A stretch of 64,000 nucleotides of DNA from assembly GCA_963839165.1 (NCBI GenBank), contig CAWIUG010000024.1:62001-126000 (forward strand), written 5' to 3'. A program made the translations under genes and the position numbers. Position 1 is the first letter of the stretch, and every line of letters begins with the position of its first letter. Source of the stretch: DATFVA01 sp963839165. Lineage in GTDB: Bacteria; Bacteroidota; Ignavibacteria; Ignavibacteriales; Ignavibacteriaceae. The notes beneath the pieces are model-generated. The model ran no database searches. It saw only the letters and a program-made list of their open reading frames with translations, and was not told where the DNA came from. Positions 28,606 through 38,243 of the stretch are shown here, one piece after another.

Positions 28606-28695
28606 AAGTTACCTCTTTCTATTTATTATCAAATAACTTAGCACTTATAGCTGTAAGCAGTATTGAGTTAAATCAAACCAATAGGGAGATGGGAA

Positions 28696-30087
28696 TTAAT
28701 TTATCTTGCTGAAAAGAGTATTGAGCGATTCAGCGAGCGTAGGGTGTGTGAATATACCCTCTTTCAGAGCAGTATACTTTAGATTTCCCATCATTGCTAT
28801 CTGGATCATTGCAGCTATTTCCCCCCCGTTTACTCCAAGGATTGCACACCCAAGTATTTTTCCGGAGGAAGCATCTACAAGGGCCTTCATTATCCCGCTT
28901 GCTTCGCCAAGCTCTTCAGCTCTTGCAACATGACTCATTTCCATTTTTGCAACCTTATAGTTAAGACCCTTTTCCCGGGCCTCCTTTTCGGTTACCCCTA
29001 TCCTTCCAAGCTGTGGATCTACAAATACAGTATAGGGAACAAACCTGTTTCTTATTGTGTGAGTTTTATTTCTTAAAAGATTGTCTCTTATCACCCTGAA
29101 GTCATCATATGAAATATGAGTAAAAGCCGGACCTCCTTTAACATCTCCGATAGCGTAAATACCTTTTACGTTAGTCTGCAGTTTGGTATTAACTGTTATA
29201 TGCCCCCTTTTATCTGTTTTGATTCCTGCTGCCTTTAAATTCAATGATTCCGTATTCGGTTTTCTTCCGACAGCAATGAGTAAATGGGATCCGGTAAGAT
29301 AATTTTCCTTCCCATGGGCAGATAGCTTTAATTTTACCTCCCCTTCTTCGGTATTGCTGATTTCCTCAGCAGATGTATCTTTTAATATATTTATTTCATC
29401 ATTCCGCAGGATCTTCTCCAGCTCATCAGCGATATCTTCATCCTCCCTTGAAAGGAGCTGAGGCCCTCTCTCGATAATTGTAACCTGACTGCCGAATCTT
29501 CGGAACATCTGACCAAATTCCAGTCCGATATAACCCCCGCCAAGGATCATCAGATGAGAGGGTTTTTCCTCAAGTTCCATTATAGATGTGGAGGTAAGAA
29601 AATCTACTGTATCGACCCCTTTGATCTGAGGAATTAAAGGACCCCCTCCGGTATTAATGAAAATATTATCAGCCGTTATAGTTTCTGATCCGCCATTATT
29701 AAGTTTTATCCTGATAAGTTTCTTGTCAGCAAATTCTGCCTCTCCTCTTATCAGCTTAAGGTTTTCAGTTCCCTCGATTCCTTTTTCCAGTCCCTCCCGG
29801 AATGAACTCACAATTTGTTTTTTGCGGTTAATAACCTCCCGTAAATTTAATTCCACCTTAGAATTATGCACCCCATAGACTTCGGCTTTTTTTGTCAGGT
29901 GCATAACCTTCGAACTTGCTTCCATTGTTTTGGAAGGTGTACAGCCGTAGTTTATACAGCTTCCACCGACTAAATATCTCTCTATCAATGCCGTTTTCCA
30001 TCCTTCAGCTGCAAGCATTTCAGCAAGAGGTACTCCGGATTGACCTGTTCCGATTATAATCGCATCATATTTGGTTATATTTTCCAT
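28696..30087 (-). CDS. mercuric-reductase/dihydrolipoamide-dehydrogenase-like flavoprotein
   Basis: A 463-residue class I pyridine-nucleotide-disulfide oxidoreductase. The FAD motif is IIIGTGQSGVPLAE, the redox disulfide GGSCINYGCTPSK (Cys44, Cys49), the NAD motif LMILGGGYIGLEFGQMFRRF, and the C-terminal His-Glu pair HPTLAE. It lacks the C-terminal CC of true MerA and an N-terminal metal-binding domain. As sequenced, it is joined in frame to zwf. Its own ATG at 30087 and AGAGGA at 30091-30096 show it is a separate gene directly after the real zwf stop. Physiological partner unknown. Confidence 0.85.
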   Translation of the reverse strand: MENITKYDAIIIGTGQSGVPLAEMLAAEGWKTALIERYLVGGSCINYGCTPSKTMEASSKVMHLTKKAEVYGVHNSKVELNLREVINRKKQIVSSFREGLEKGIEGTENLKLIRGEAEFADKKLIRIKLNNGGSETITADNIFINTGGGPLIPQIKGVDTVDFLTSTSIMELEEKPSHLMILGGGYIGLEFGQMFRRFGSQVTIIERGPQLLSREDEDIADELEKILRNDEINILKDTSAEEISNTEEGEVKLKLSAHGKENYLTGSHLLIAVGRKPNTESLNLKAAGIKTDKRGHITVNTKLQTNVKGIYAIGDVKGGPAFTHISYDDFRVIRDNLLRNKTHTIRNRFVPYTVFVDPQLGRIGVTEKEAREKGLNYKVAKMEMSHVARAEELGEASGIMKALVDASSGKILGCAILGVNGGEIAAMIQIAMMGNLKYTALKEGIFTHPTLAESLNTLFSKIN

Positions 30088-30094
30088 AATTCCT

Positions 30095-31644
30095 CTATTG
30101 TACGTTCCATTCATTATTATCTTTTTGAACCAGCTTACCTGCGGATTTTGGTCCCCAGCTTCCGGGTTTATAATTTGGAAAATCCAGCCAGGGATCTGAT
30201 TCCCATTTTTTGATAATGGGATCAACAATCTGCCATGATTTGTAAATCCACTCGGCATGGGGAAAAGTGTCTGGTCACCCTGCATCGCATCACGGATAAG
30301 CCATTGGTAAGAACTCGGAGGTTCTTTAATTCCAAATGCTCTGTCATAACGGAAGTTCAGGTTAACAGGCCTAAGCTGAAGTTCAGCCCCCGGCTGCTTT
30401 GCAGTAAAAGTATATAAGATGCCTTCATTAGGCTGCAGCCGGAATGTTAAAAGGTTATGCTTTTTCTCTTCCTCAATGTTGATTGGGAACATAAGATGCG
30501 GTGTTGGTTTGAACTTTATGGTTATCTCTGACAGTTTCTGTTTCATTCTCTTTCCTGTTCGCAGGTAAACAGGTACTCCCGCCCAGCGCCAGTTATCAAG
30601 GGTGAGTTTAATTGCCGCATATGTAGGAGTCATCGACTTCTTATCCACATCTTTTTCATCACGGTATCCATTAACCTGTTTGTCTTTCATTTTTCCCGCA
30701 TCATACTGGCCGAGAACAACGTCTCTTTCAATGTTGATCTTACAAATTGAATTAAGCACCTTGAGTGTTTCACTCCTCAGTGAAGTGCTGTCGTAGTTCA
30801 CAGGCGGATCTATAGCTGCCATGCACAACAACTCAAAGAGGTGATTCTGTATCATATCTCTTATCACGCCGGTTTTCTCATAAAACCCGGCCCTTGAACC
30901 AATTCCTATATCCTCTGAAACAGTAATCTGAATGTTATCTATGTAGTTCCTGTTCCAGATGGGTTCAAAACCGGGATTTGCAAACCGGAAGACTACCATA
31001 TTCTGTACGGTTTCTTTCCCGAGAAAATGGTCGATGCGGAATATCTGGTTTTCTTCAAAAACTTCATGAATATCTCTGTCGAGTTCACGGGCTGACTGCT
31101 CATCGGTACCAAAAGGTTTTTCGATAATAACACGACGCCATCCATTATTACTTTTTGAGAGTCCTGACTCAGCAAGTCTTTTTACAATTATAGAATAAAA
31201 GGAGGGTGCGGTTGAAAGATGGAATAGTATGTTGTCCGGTAACTTCAGATCCTTCTGCAGCTGTGAAATTTTCTCCTTCAATCTTTTGTACGACTTTGAA
31301 GGATCATCCTTGAAATTCCCCGGTATATAAAACAGATTTTTGGCAAATTCCTTCCACTGGTCCTCACCGCAGATGCTGTTTTTATTTACTGCTTCAAACA
31401 TTTCTTTTCTGAAATCATCATCCGAATATTCGGTTCGTGAGAAACCGATTACAACGCATTGTTTGGGCATGAGATTTTGACAATTCAACGCGAAAAGGGA
31501 GGGTATCAATTCCTTATGCGCAAGGTCCCCTGATGCTCCGAAAATAACTACAATACAGGGATCAGGTGGCTTACCTTTCAACATTCCCTGATGCTGCACT
31601 TCAATCATATCATTATTACCATTATTGCCGTTGGTTTTTGCCAT
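30095..31644 (-). CDS. zwf: glucose-6-phosphate dehydrogenase, one missing base near the 3' end
   Basis: The first enzyme of the oxidative pentose phosphate pathway, producing NADPH. GASGDLA (36-42) binds NADP, and the catalytic RIDHFLGKE is near residue 205. The frame is lost at the GGGG run 30259-30262, after GDQTLF. Restoring one base gives the expected C-terminus, including KPGSWGPKSAGKLVQKD, and a TAG at 30095-30097. The corrected length is 516 residues, normal for the family. Without the correction the frame reads through into the next gene. It starts 1 base after the gnd stop. Confidence 0.88.
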
Positions 31645-32547
31645 TTATTTTTCCTCCTTCACAGCGTGTCCTCCGAACTGGTTTCTCAAAGCCGCGATTA
31701 CCTTTGCTGAGAACGGATTATCCTGCCTGGAGGCAAACCTCTCGTAAAGTGAGATGGTAATGGCGGGAACGGGAATTGCATTTTGAATTGCAAATTCTGA
31801 GGTCCACCTTGCAGTACCTGAGTCATCTACGTAGGGAGCTATTTTATCGAGAGAATTGCCTTCTTCCTTAAATGCATCAGATGCAAGTTCCAGGAGCCAG
31901 CTTCTTACCACGGCGCCATTATTCCAAAGATTAGCAACTTTTTGAAGGTCTATATCGAAGTCGCTGCGGAACATACACTCAAATGATTCTCCTATTCCCT
32001 GAAGCATTACATATTCCAGGGCATTGTGTATCATCTTAACAAAATGACCCGCACCACTTCCGCCTACGTGAGCATATCCGTTCTCGGGTGCAAGCGATAT
32101 AAATACAGGTTCAACGCGTTTCACAGATTTTTCAGGACCGCCGACCATTAGGTTGTAGCCTATTTTCAATCCCCAGATACCTCCACTCACACCTGCATCA
32201 ACAAAATGAATTCCTTTTTTCCCGCACTTCTCTGAATTTTTAATTGATTCTGTGAAGTGAGAATTTCCTCCATCAACGATCAGGTCATCTTTATCAAGAA
32301 GCTCGAGCAGTTTGTTGATCGTTTCGTCTGTAGGCTTGCCATGCGGGACCATTATCCAGACATTTCTTGGCTTTTCAAGTTTCGATACTAAATCTTCAAT
32401 AGAACCAGCCCCTGTTCCTCCATCCTCCTCAGCTTTCTTGACAAGATCCTTATTCAGGTCGAAAGCTACTATTTCGTGATTATCTTCTTTCAGTCTTTTT
32501 AGCATATTGCTCCCCATTTTTCCCAGACCGATTAAACCGATTTTCAT
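31645..32547 (-). CDS. gnd: 6-phosphogluconate dehydrogenase (decarboxylating), short type
   Basis: A 300-residue enzyme that converts 6-phosphogluconate to ribulose 5-phosphate and CO2. The Rossmann motif GLIGLGKMGSNML opens the protein; GNSHFTE, GVSGGIWGLKIGYNLMVGGP and KMIHNALEYVM mark substrate and catalytic regions. At 300 residues it is the short GntZ/YqeC-like form rather than the 470-residue enterobacterial type, and such forms often prefer NAD. It is in one operon with zwf. No lactonase gene (pgl) is seen in this window. Confidence 0.92.
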   Translation of the reverse strand: MKIGLIGLGKMGSNMLKRLKEDNHEIVAFDLNKDLVKKAEEDGGTGAGSIEDLVSKLEKPRNVWIMVPHGKPTDETINKLLELLDKDDLIVDGGNSHFTESIKNSEKCGKKGIHFVDAGVSGGIWGLKIGYNLMVGGPEKSVKRVEPVFISLAPENGYAHVGGSGAGHFVKMIHNALEYVMLQGIGESFECMFRSDFDIDLQKVANLWNNGAVVRSWLLELASDAFKEEGNSLDKIAPYVDDSGTARWTSEFAIQNAIPVPAITISLYERFASRQDNPFSAKVIAALRNQFGGHAVKEEK

Positions 32548-32559
32548 TTTATCTCCTTT

Positions 32560-33171
32560 TCAGATTTCAATGTTAAACTCTTTTAATTTTGTTTCGAGGT
32601 CCTCAGGCTTTTCAAGCAGTACTGCATTCATCCCGGATGACCTGGCTGCCTGATAGTTTTCCTCCCTGTCATCAACAAAAAGACATTCCCCAGGTTTTTT
32701 ATGAATGATATGCAGAGCCTTGTCAAAAATTTCGGCTTCAGGTTTTCTGACTCCCATGTAGCATGAACTAAAAAAACAATCAAAATATTTGTCGAGACCG
32801 AACCTATTAATTCTGTACTTATTCAATTCACGTGATTCATTATTTAATGCTGCCAGCTGATATTTCCCCACGGCGCAGAGTCTATTGAGCAGCTTTAATG
32901 TGGAATTGAACGGTCGGGATTGAGAGAACATAAATTCTTTATAGTCCTGCCTCGAAAAATTTCTTTCTTTAAAAAAAACTACCTGATCAAGATATTCATC
33001 TAATGTGAGCTTTCCCTTCTCAAACTTTTTAAACACCGGCTTATGTCTTTTTTCCATTTCCTCATAATCAAGAGAGAACAGAACCGTTGATTTTCCTCTG
33101 GAAATATGATCCCAGCCGTTAGTTAAACATACTCCCCCTACATCAAAAAAGATGGTTGAAATGTTTTTCAC
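32560..33171 (-). CDS. HAD-superfamily hydrolase, subfamily IA
   Basis: A 203-residue phosphatase-like protein. Motif I reads FFDVGGVC, motif II ALNNES, motif III Lys in RKPEAEIFDKAL, and motif IV FVDDREENYQAA. The first motif has DVGGV instead of DxDxT, as in YihX-like sugar-phosphate phosphatases. Its start overlaps the tal-pgi stop by 4 bases, so it belongs to the pentose phosphate operon. A role in dephosphorylating a sugar phosphate is plausible but not shown. Confidence 0.87.
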   Translation of the reverse strand: MKNISTIFFDVGGVCLTNGWDHISRGKSTVLFSLDYEEMEKRHKPVFKKFEKGKLTLDEYLDQVVFFKERNFSRQDYKEFMFSQSRPFNSTLKLLNRLCAVGKYQLAALNNESRELNKYRINRFGLDKYFDCFFSSCYMGVRKPEAEIFDKALHIIHKKPGECLFVDDREENYQAARSSGMNAVLLEKPEDLETKLKEFNIEI

Positions 33172-35999
33172 TTTATGATTTCATTTATTCTTTTCAATGA
33201 CTCTTCAATATTGCTGCCCAGGTGCATCCTGATGACGCGTCGGTTTTTATCATTCAGCGATCTGAAATCACCCAGTGCCTGAGCCCGTTGCAGTGTAGCA
33301 AATCCATAATCTTTTCCCGGGATGGCCAGCTCATCCTGCGCTTCATATGTAAACATTATGAAGACACCTTTATTAGGGCCGCCTTTATGAAGCTGTCCCG
33401 TTGAATGCATATATCTTGGACCATAACCCAGAGTTGTAGCTACTTTCAGGTTATTACGCAGCTTCATTCTAATCTGCTGGAGGAGTTTCTGCCTTTGAGG
33501 TGTTTGTAGAAAATATGCTAATATACTCAGGTAATCGGGTGACTTTGCAAGTTTGATAAAATTATTAAGAAATGCAGAGAGACCCTTTCCACGGGGCGCC
33601 CAGTCAGCTTCTGGATCATAGAAAATTGAAATACCATTTTGGCTGACAGCAGGTTCACCTTCACCAAAACTCCCTTTCTCTTTCCACTCACTTAGCAGAT
33701 CCTTACTGTTCTTTTTACTTTCTGAAACATTAGGTTCATTAAAAGGATTAACATTAATTATTCTGCCGGCTGCAGCTGTAGCCAGTTCCCATCGGAAAAA
33801 TTCCGCTCCGAGGGCAGTCTTATTCTTCAAATCAATTTTGATAACCGGGTGACCCGCTTTATGCAGAGCACTCAGCTTTTTCTCCTCTTTTTGATTCTCA
33901 TCATTTCCTGAATGCAGATAAACAAATACCCTATCATTGCTGTAAACCTCAGGTTTTCCGGCATCTTCCCCTTCAACAGGAAGGATTCCTTTTCCTTCTT
34001 TTCCCGTGCTTTCGGCAATAAGCTGTTCAACCCAATACCCGAAGGCGTTTATAGAATTTGAAAGTACAAAAGTAACCTTATCTCTTCCGAGCCTTGCATT
34101 TATTCCGATTTCAGTTCCCAGTGAAAGCGCGGGGTTGGATTCAGAAGGAATGAAGGGTCCGCAGTTTATTTCCATCTGGTGAGCATTGTGCAGGATCTCC
34201 TTAATATCAATGCCGATCAAGGCCATGGGTACAAGTCCGAAATAAGATAATGCAGAGTACCTACCTCCGTAATCCTCCGGATTAGTAAAAACTTTTCTGA
34301 AATTCCTTTCTTTTGCTTCATTCTGAAGAGGAGTGCCTTCATCGGTTATTGCTATAAACTGTCTTCCCGGATCTTCAATATCTCTTTCTTTAAGTAGATC
34401 ATAGAAATAGTGATCAAAGCTCAGCGTTTCCGTTGTTGTGCCTGATTTACTTGCGACAATAAAGAGAGTTTTATTCAGATCAACCTTGTCTTCAACATTT
34501 TTAACAGCTGCAGGATCGGTATTATCAAGCATAATAAGCTGGGGGTAACCCGGTTTTGAACCGAAAGTTTCTTTTACAACTTCAGGACACAAACTACTCC
34601 CTCCCATTCCAAGGAGTACAACGAATTTGAACTTTTCATTCTTAATTTCTTTTGCAAACTCAATTATGTCTGCAGCGCGGTCTATGAAATCATTTATATT
34701 CAGCCATCCGAGTCTGTTTCTTATAGCTTTTGTTTCCTCTTCACCCGATTTCCATACATATGGATCTTTAGAGAAAATTCTCCTTGAAATTTGTTTCTCA
34801 TCTAAAGAACTAAAAGCCGATTTTATTTCCGATTCATTTTCTCCGTATTTAATTTCCTGTTTTCCGGTTCTTTCTGAAAGAAAGCCAAGCCGCTTTGCTG
34901 CCAGTGTTTTCATAAGGTTGTCATACGGTTTAATGAATTTCTCTATGCCTTCATTAACCAGTTGTCGGGTCACAAAACCTATATCAATTCCAACCCTGCC
35001 AAGATCCTCAAAAGTTTTTTTGGCATCCTCAACACCTTCTTCAATTGAGTTTTCATAAATCCGGCCATGGTCTGCAAAAGCATCAATTGTATCATCGGGA
35101 AGAGTATTGACAGTATGAGGGCCAATGAGAGCTTCTACGTAACGGACATCAGAATAAAGCGGGTCCTTTGTACTTGTGCTCGCCCATAAGGGTTTTTGAA
35201 CCCGCGCTCCGTTATCGACCAGTCTCTGCCAGCGTTCACCGCTGAATACGTTTTTGAATTTCTGGTAGGCAATCTTAGCACTCGCTATTCCGGCTTTGCC
35301 TAAAAGATTTTCCGGCCGGGGATCACCTGTTGTTTTTTCAGGAATAATATAGTGTCCCAGCAGCTGATCAGTTAATACATCGATACGGCTTAGGAAAAAG
35401 CTGGCAACAGAGGATATGTGTTTAATATCTTTCCCCTCGTCCAGCCTTCTCTCCAGCGCCCTGATGTAAGCCCATGCTACAGCTTCATAACTTTCTATTG
35501 AGAATAAGAGAGTAATATTTATGTTAATCCCTTCGTACAGGCATTGTTCAATTGCAGGGACTCCCTCTTCGGTACCGGGGATTTTAATGTAGCAATTTGG
35601 TCTGTCAACTTTTGAAGATAATCTTCTTGCTTCTTCAATCGATCCCTCTGTATCGCGTGCAAGGTAGGGTGAAACTTCAAGACTTACAAATCCATCTGTC
35701 CCGTCGGCTTCATCATAGACCGTCCTTAATATATCGCATGCATCCTGAACATCCTTTACAGTAAGTTCCTCATAAATTTCCTGAACACCTTTCTTTTCTT
35801 TAACAAGTTTTTTTATCTGATCGTCGTAGTCGGAACCTTTTGAAATTGCCTTATTAAAAATACTGGGGTTTGAGGTGATACCCCTTAATCCATACTCAGC
35901 GACTCTTTTTTTAATCTCTCCCTTTTTAATTTTGCCTCGGGTCAGGTTATCTAGCCAGTAGCTCTGACCGTAATTTATAAGTTCATTTAAGACGCTCAT
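33168..35999 (-). CDS. bifunctional transaldolase / glucose-6-phosphate isomerase
   Basis: A 943-residue fusion. The N-terminal 370 residues are transaldolase, with RGITSNPSIFNKAI, the Schiff-base lysine in CYIKIPGTEEG, and SVASFFLSRIDVL. The rest is phosphoglucose isomerase with LGMGGSSLCPEV, VASKSGTTTETL and the C-terminal catalytic Lys region GPNKGVFIMFT. It links fructose 6-phosphate, glucose 6-phosphate and the non-oxidative pentose branch. Such Tal-Pgi fusions are known in several bacteria. The ATG at 35999 is chosen because AAAGGAG lies 7 bases upstream; a TTG directly before it is unlikely. Confidence 0.92.
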   Translation of the reverse strand: MSVLNELINYGQSYWLDNLTRGKIKKGEIKKRVAEYGLRGITSNPSIFNKAISKGSDYDDQIKKLVKEKKGVQEIYEELTVKDVQDACDILRTVYDEADGTDGFVSLEVSPYLARDTEGSIEEARRLSSKVDRPNCYIKIPGTEEGVPAIEQCLYEGININITLLFSIESYEAVAWAYIRALERRLDEGKDIKHISSVASFFLSRIDVLTDQLLGHYIIPEKTTGDPRPENLLGKAGIASAKIAYQKFKNVFSGERWQRLVDNGARVQKPLWASTSTKDPLYSDVRYVEALIGPHTVNTLPDDTIDAFADHGRIYENSIEEGVEDAKKTFEDLGRVGIDIGFVTRQLVNEGIEKFIKPYDNLMKTLAAKRLGFLSERTGKQEIKYGENESEIKSAFSSLDEKQISRRIFSKDPYVWKSGEEETKAIRNRLGWLNINDFIDRAADIIEFAKEIKNEKFKFVVLLGMGGSSLCPEVVKETFGSKPGYPQLIMLDNTDPAAVKNVEDKVDLNKTLFIVASKSGTTTETLSFDHYFYDLLKERDIEDPGRQFIAITDEGTPLQNEAKERNFRKVFTNPEDYGGRYSALSYFGLVPMALIGIDIKEILHNAHQMEINCGPFIPSESNPALSLGTEIGINARLGRDKVTFVLSNSINAFGYWVEQLIAESTGKEGKGILPVEGEDAGKPEVYSNDRVFVYLHSGNDENQKEEKKLSALHKAGHPVIKIDLKNKTALGAEFFRWELATAAAGRIINVNPFNEPNVSESKKNSKDLLSEWKEKGSFGEGEPAVSQNGISIFYDPEADWAPRGKGLSAFLNNFIKLAKSPDYLSILAYFLQTPQRQKLLQQIRMKLRNNLKVATTLGYGPRYMHSTGQLHKGGPNKGVFIMFTYEAQDELAIPGKDYGFATLQRAQALGDFRSLNDKNRRVIRMHLGSNIEESLKRINEIIK

Positions 36000-36086
36000 C
36001 AATTTTCTCCTTTCAGAAAATCAGCCCCCTGTTGAAGGTTTGTTGAAATTTTATTTGTCAATCTCCGAGTAAATTTAACAGCATAA

Positions 36087-38120
36087 CTACTTATTTAACA
36101 ATTCCTTAGATCTTTTTGTCACATTTTCAACGGTGAACCCGTAGTGCTCAAAAATCTCTTTGTACGGCGCGCTCGCTCCGAATTTATCAACCCCTATAAT
36201 TTTGCCTTCGTTTCCGACCCATTCACACCAGCCGAATGAAGTACCGGTTTCAACGGCAAGCCTCTTTGTAATATCCGGGGGTAACACGGCATTTCTGTAC
36301 CCTTCCTCCTGCTCTTTGAATATTTCCCAGCTTGCCATGCTTACTACACGGGCGTCTATGTTTTCCTCAGCCAGTTTATCTTTGGAATCCAGCAGGAGTG
36401 AAACTTCACTTCCCGAACCCATCAGTATTATATCTGGTTTGTCTTCTTTTTCTTTGGAGATTATATAAGCACCTTTCATTACACCTTCAGGACTTTCAAC
36501 TTTTTGGCTGTCGAAAATTGGAAGCTTCTGCCTCGTTAGTATCAGCATTGTAGGTCCCGACTGTCTTGTTAAAGCCGCCCTCCATGCATAGGCAGTTTCA
36601 TTAGCATCAGCAGGACGGATAACGCACATATGGGGCATCGCCCTGAATGAGGCAAGATGTTCAATCGGTTGATGCGTCGGTCCGTCCTCTCCGAGGCCGA
36701 TAGAATCATGGGTAAGAACATATATGATAGGAAGCTCCATTAAGGCTGCGAGTCTTATTGCAGGCCGCGCGTAATCCGTAAAAATAAAAAAGGTAGATAC
36801 GAAGGGTCTGATCCCCCCATGAAGGTACATTCCCGAACTGGCTCCGCACATTGCATGTTCTCTTACGCCCCATGCTATATTTCTGTTTCCATAGTTTCCG
36901 GCTTCAATATAGTCTGAATCATCTATAAGGGTTTTTGTTGACGGTGCAAGGTCCGCGCTTCCTCCAACGAGCCATGGGATATGTGAAGCGAAACTATTAA
37001 TGATTTTGTTAGACGCCTTACGGGTTGCAAGGGGACCATCCTCAGGTTTGAAGCGGGGTATATCTTCATCCCATCCATCGGGCAGTTCTCTTTTCTGGGC
37101 GTTCGCAAATTCTCCGGCGAGTTCAGGATATTTTTTCCTGTAATCCTCCATCTTAACATTCCAGGTATTCTCTTCAGTTTCACCTTTATGCACGGAATCA
37201 CTCATGTGGTCAAGAACTTCATCAGGGACATAAAAAGGATCGTTCGAGGGCCAGTCATAAAATTCTTTGGTTGCCTTTACTTCATCCTCTCCAAGCGGAG
37301 ATCCGTGAGCTTCGGGAGTATCCTGTTTTTCCGGAGCACCGTACCCGATATGGGAACGGATAATTATTAACGATGGCTTTTCCGTTTCTTCTTTGGCATT
37401 TTTAATGGCATCAGTAATTGCATCGAGATCATTTGCTTTTTCACCAAGATCCTGTATATGCCAATGATATCCTTTGAACCTCTGGGCAACATCATCGGAG
37501 TATGCTATATGCGTATCGCCTTCAATACTTATATGGTTATTATCATAAAACCAGATCAGCTTTCCAAGTTTTTGATGACCTGCAATAGAAGCAGCTTCGT
37601 TTGAAGCTCCTTCCATAAGATCACCGTCGCTGCAGAATGCATAAGTGTAATGGTTTATTATATCATGCCCCTCCCGGTTATATTTAGATGCCAGGTGAGC
37701 TTCAGCGATTGCCATTCCCAGGGAATTCATTATTCCCTGACCCAAAGGACCTGTTGTTGTTTCAACTCCCGGCGTTCTACCATATTCGGGATGACCAGGG
37801 GTTTTGCTTCCCCATTGTCTGAAATTTTTAATATCATCTAGGGAGATATCATAACCTGAAAGGAACAGTACTGAGTATAAAAGCATCGAGGCATGTCCAT
37901 TTGATAAAATAAATCTGTCCCGGTCAAACCATTCCGGATTTTTAGGGTTAAATTTCAAAAATCTTTTCCATAACACGTATGCAAGCGGTGCAAGAGCCAT
38001 AGGCGTACCGGGATGTCCCGAGTTAGCCTTTTGAACTGCATCCATCGAAAGTGTTCGTATTGTATTAATAGTCAGCTCCTCAATGGAAACCTTTTCGCTT
38101 GTTTTCGTTGAATTTTTCAT
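36087..38120 (-). CDS. tkt: transketolase
   Basis: A 677-residue thiamine-diphosphate enzyme of the non-oxidative pentose phosphate branch. It has the N-terminal KANSGHPGTPMALAPLAYVL, the cofactor motif GDGDL-like CSDGDLMEGASNEAASIAGH, the catalytic VREHAMCGASSGM, and the transketolase signature GLGEDGPTHQPIEH. It is the first gene of the tkt / tal-pgi / HAD / gnd / zwf run. A candidate sigma-70 promoter lies 50-77 bases upstream. Confidence 0.95.
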   Translation of the reverse strand: MKNSTKTSEKVSIEELTINTIRTLSMDAVQKANSGHPGTPMALAPLAYVLWKRFLKFNPKNPEWFDRDRFILSNGHASMLLYSVLFLSGYDISLDDIKNFRQWGSKTPGHPEYGRTPGVETTTGPLGQGIMNSLGMAIAEAHLASKYNREGHDIINHYTYAFCSDGDLMEGASNEAASIAGHQKLGKLIWFYDNNHISIEGDTHIAYSDDVAQRFKGYHWHIQDLGEKANDLDAITDAIKNAKEETEKPSLIIIRSHIGYGAPEKQDTPEAHGSPLGEDEVKATKEFYDWPSNDPFYVPDEVLDHMSDSVHKGETEENTWNVKMEDYRKKYPELAGEFANAQKRELPDGWDEDIPRFKPEDGPLATRKASNKIINSFASHIPWLVGGSADLAPSTKTLIDDSDYIEAGNYGNRNIAWGVREHAMCGASSGMYLHGGIRPFVSTFFIFTDYARPAIRLAALMELPIIYVLTHDSIGLGEDGPTHQPIEHLASFRAMPHMCVIRPADANETAYAWRAALTRQSGPTMLILTRQKLPIFDSQKVESPEGVMKGAYIISKEKEDKPDIILMGSGSEVSLLLDSKDKLAEENIDARVVSMASWEIFKEQEEGYRNAVLPPDITKRLAVETGTSFGWCEWVGNEGKIIGVDKFGASAPYKEIFEHYGFTVENVTKRSKELLNK

Positions 38121-38169
38121 CGTAAACCTCTTCTTAATAAAATGCTTATTCCATACTTCAAATAATTAA

Positions 38170-38197
38170 TTAATAAACTTAACTTTATGTTTGTCAA
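38170..38197 (-). promoter_or_regulatory. candidate sigma-70-like promoter of the pentose phosphate operon
   Basis: On the minus strand a consensus TTGACA (38197-38192) is followed after 16 bases by TATTAA (38175-38170). Transcription would start near 38163, leaving a leader of about 42 bases before the tkt ATG. It is a sequence match only. Confidence 0.45.
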
Positions 38198-38243
38198 GCG
38201 GTTGTTAGTTCAGTCAATATCACCTTGAGGAAATTTCATTCCA

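Noticed and set aside
28696..31644. A 982-residue zwf-flavoprotein fusion enzyme
   Set aside because: The other frame restores a normal G6PD end and stop, and the second protein has its own AGAGGA and ATG.
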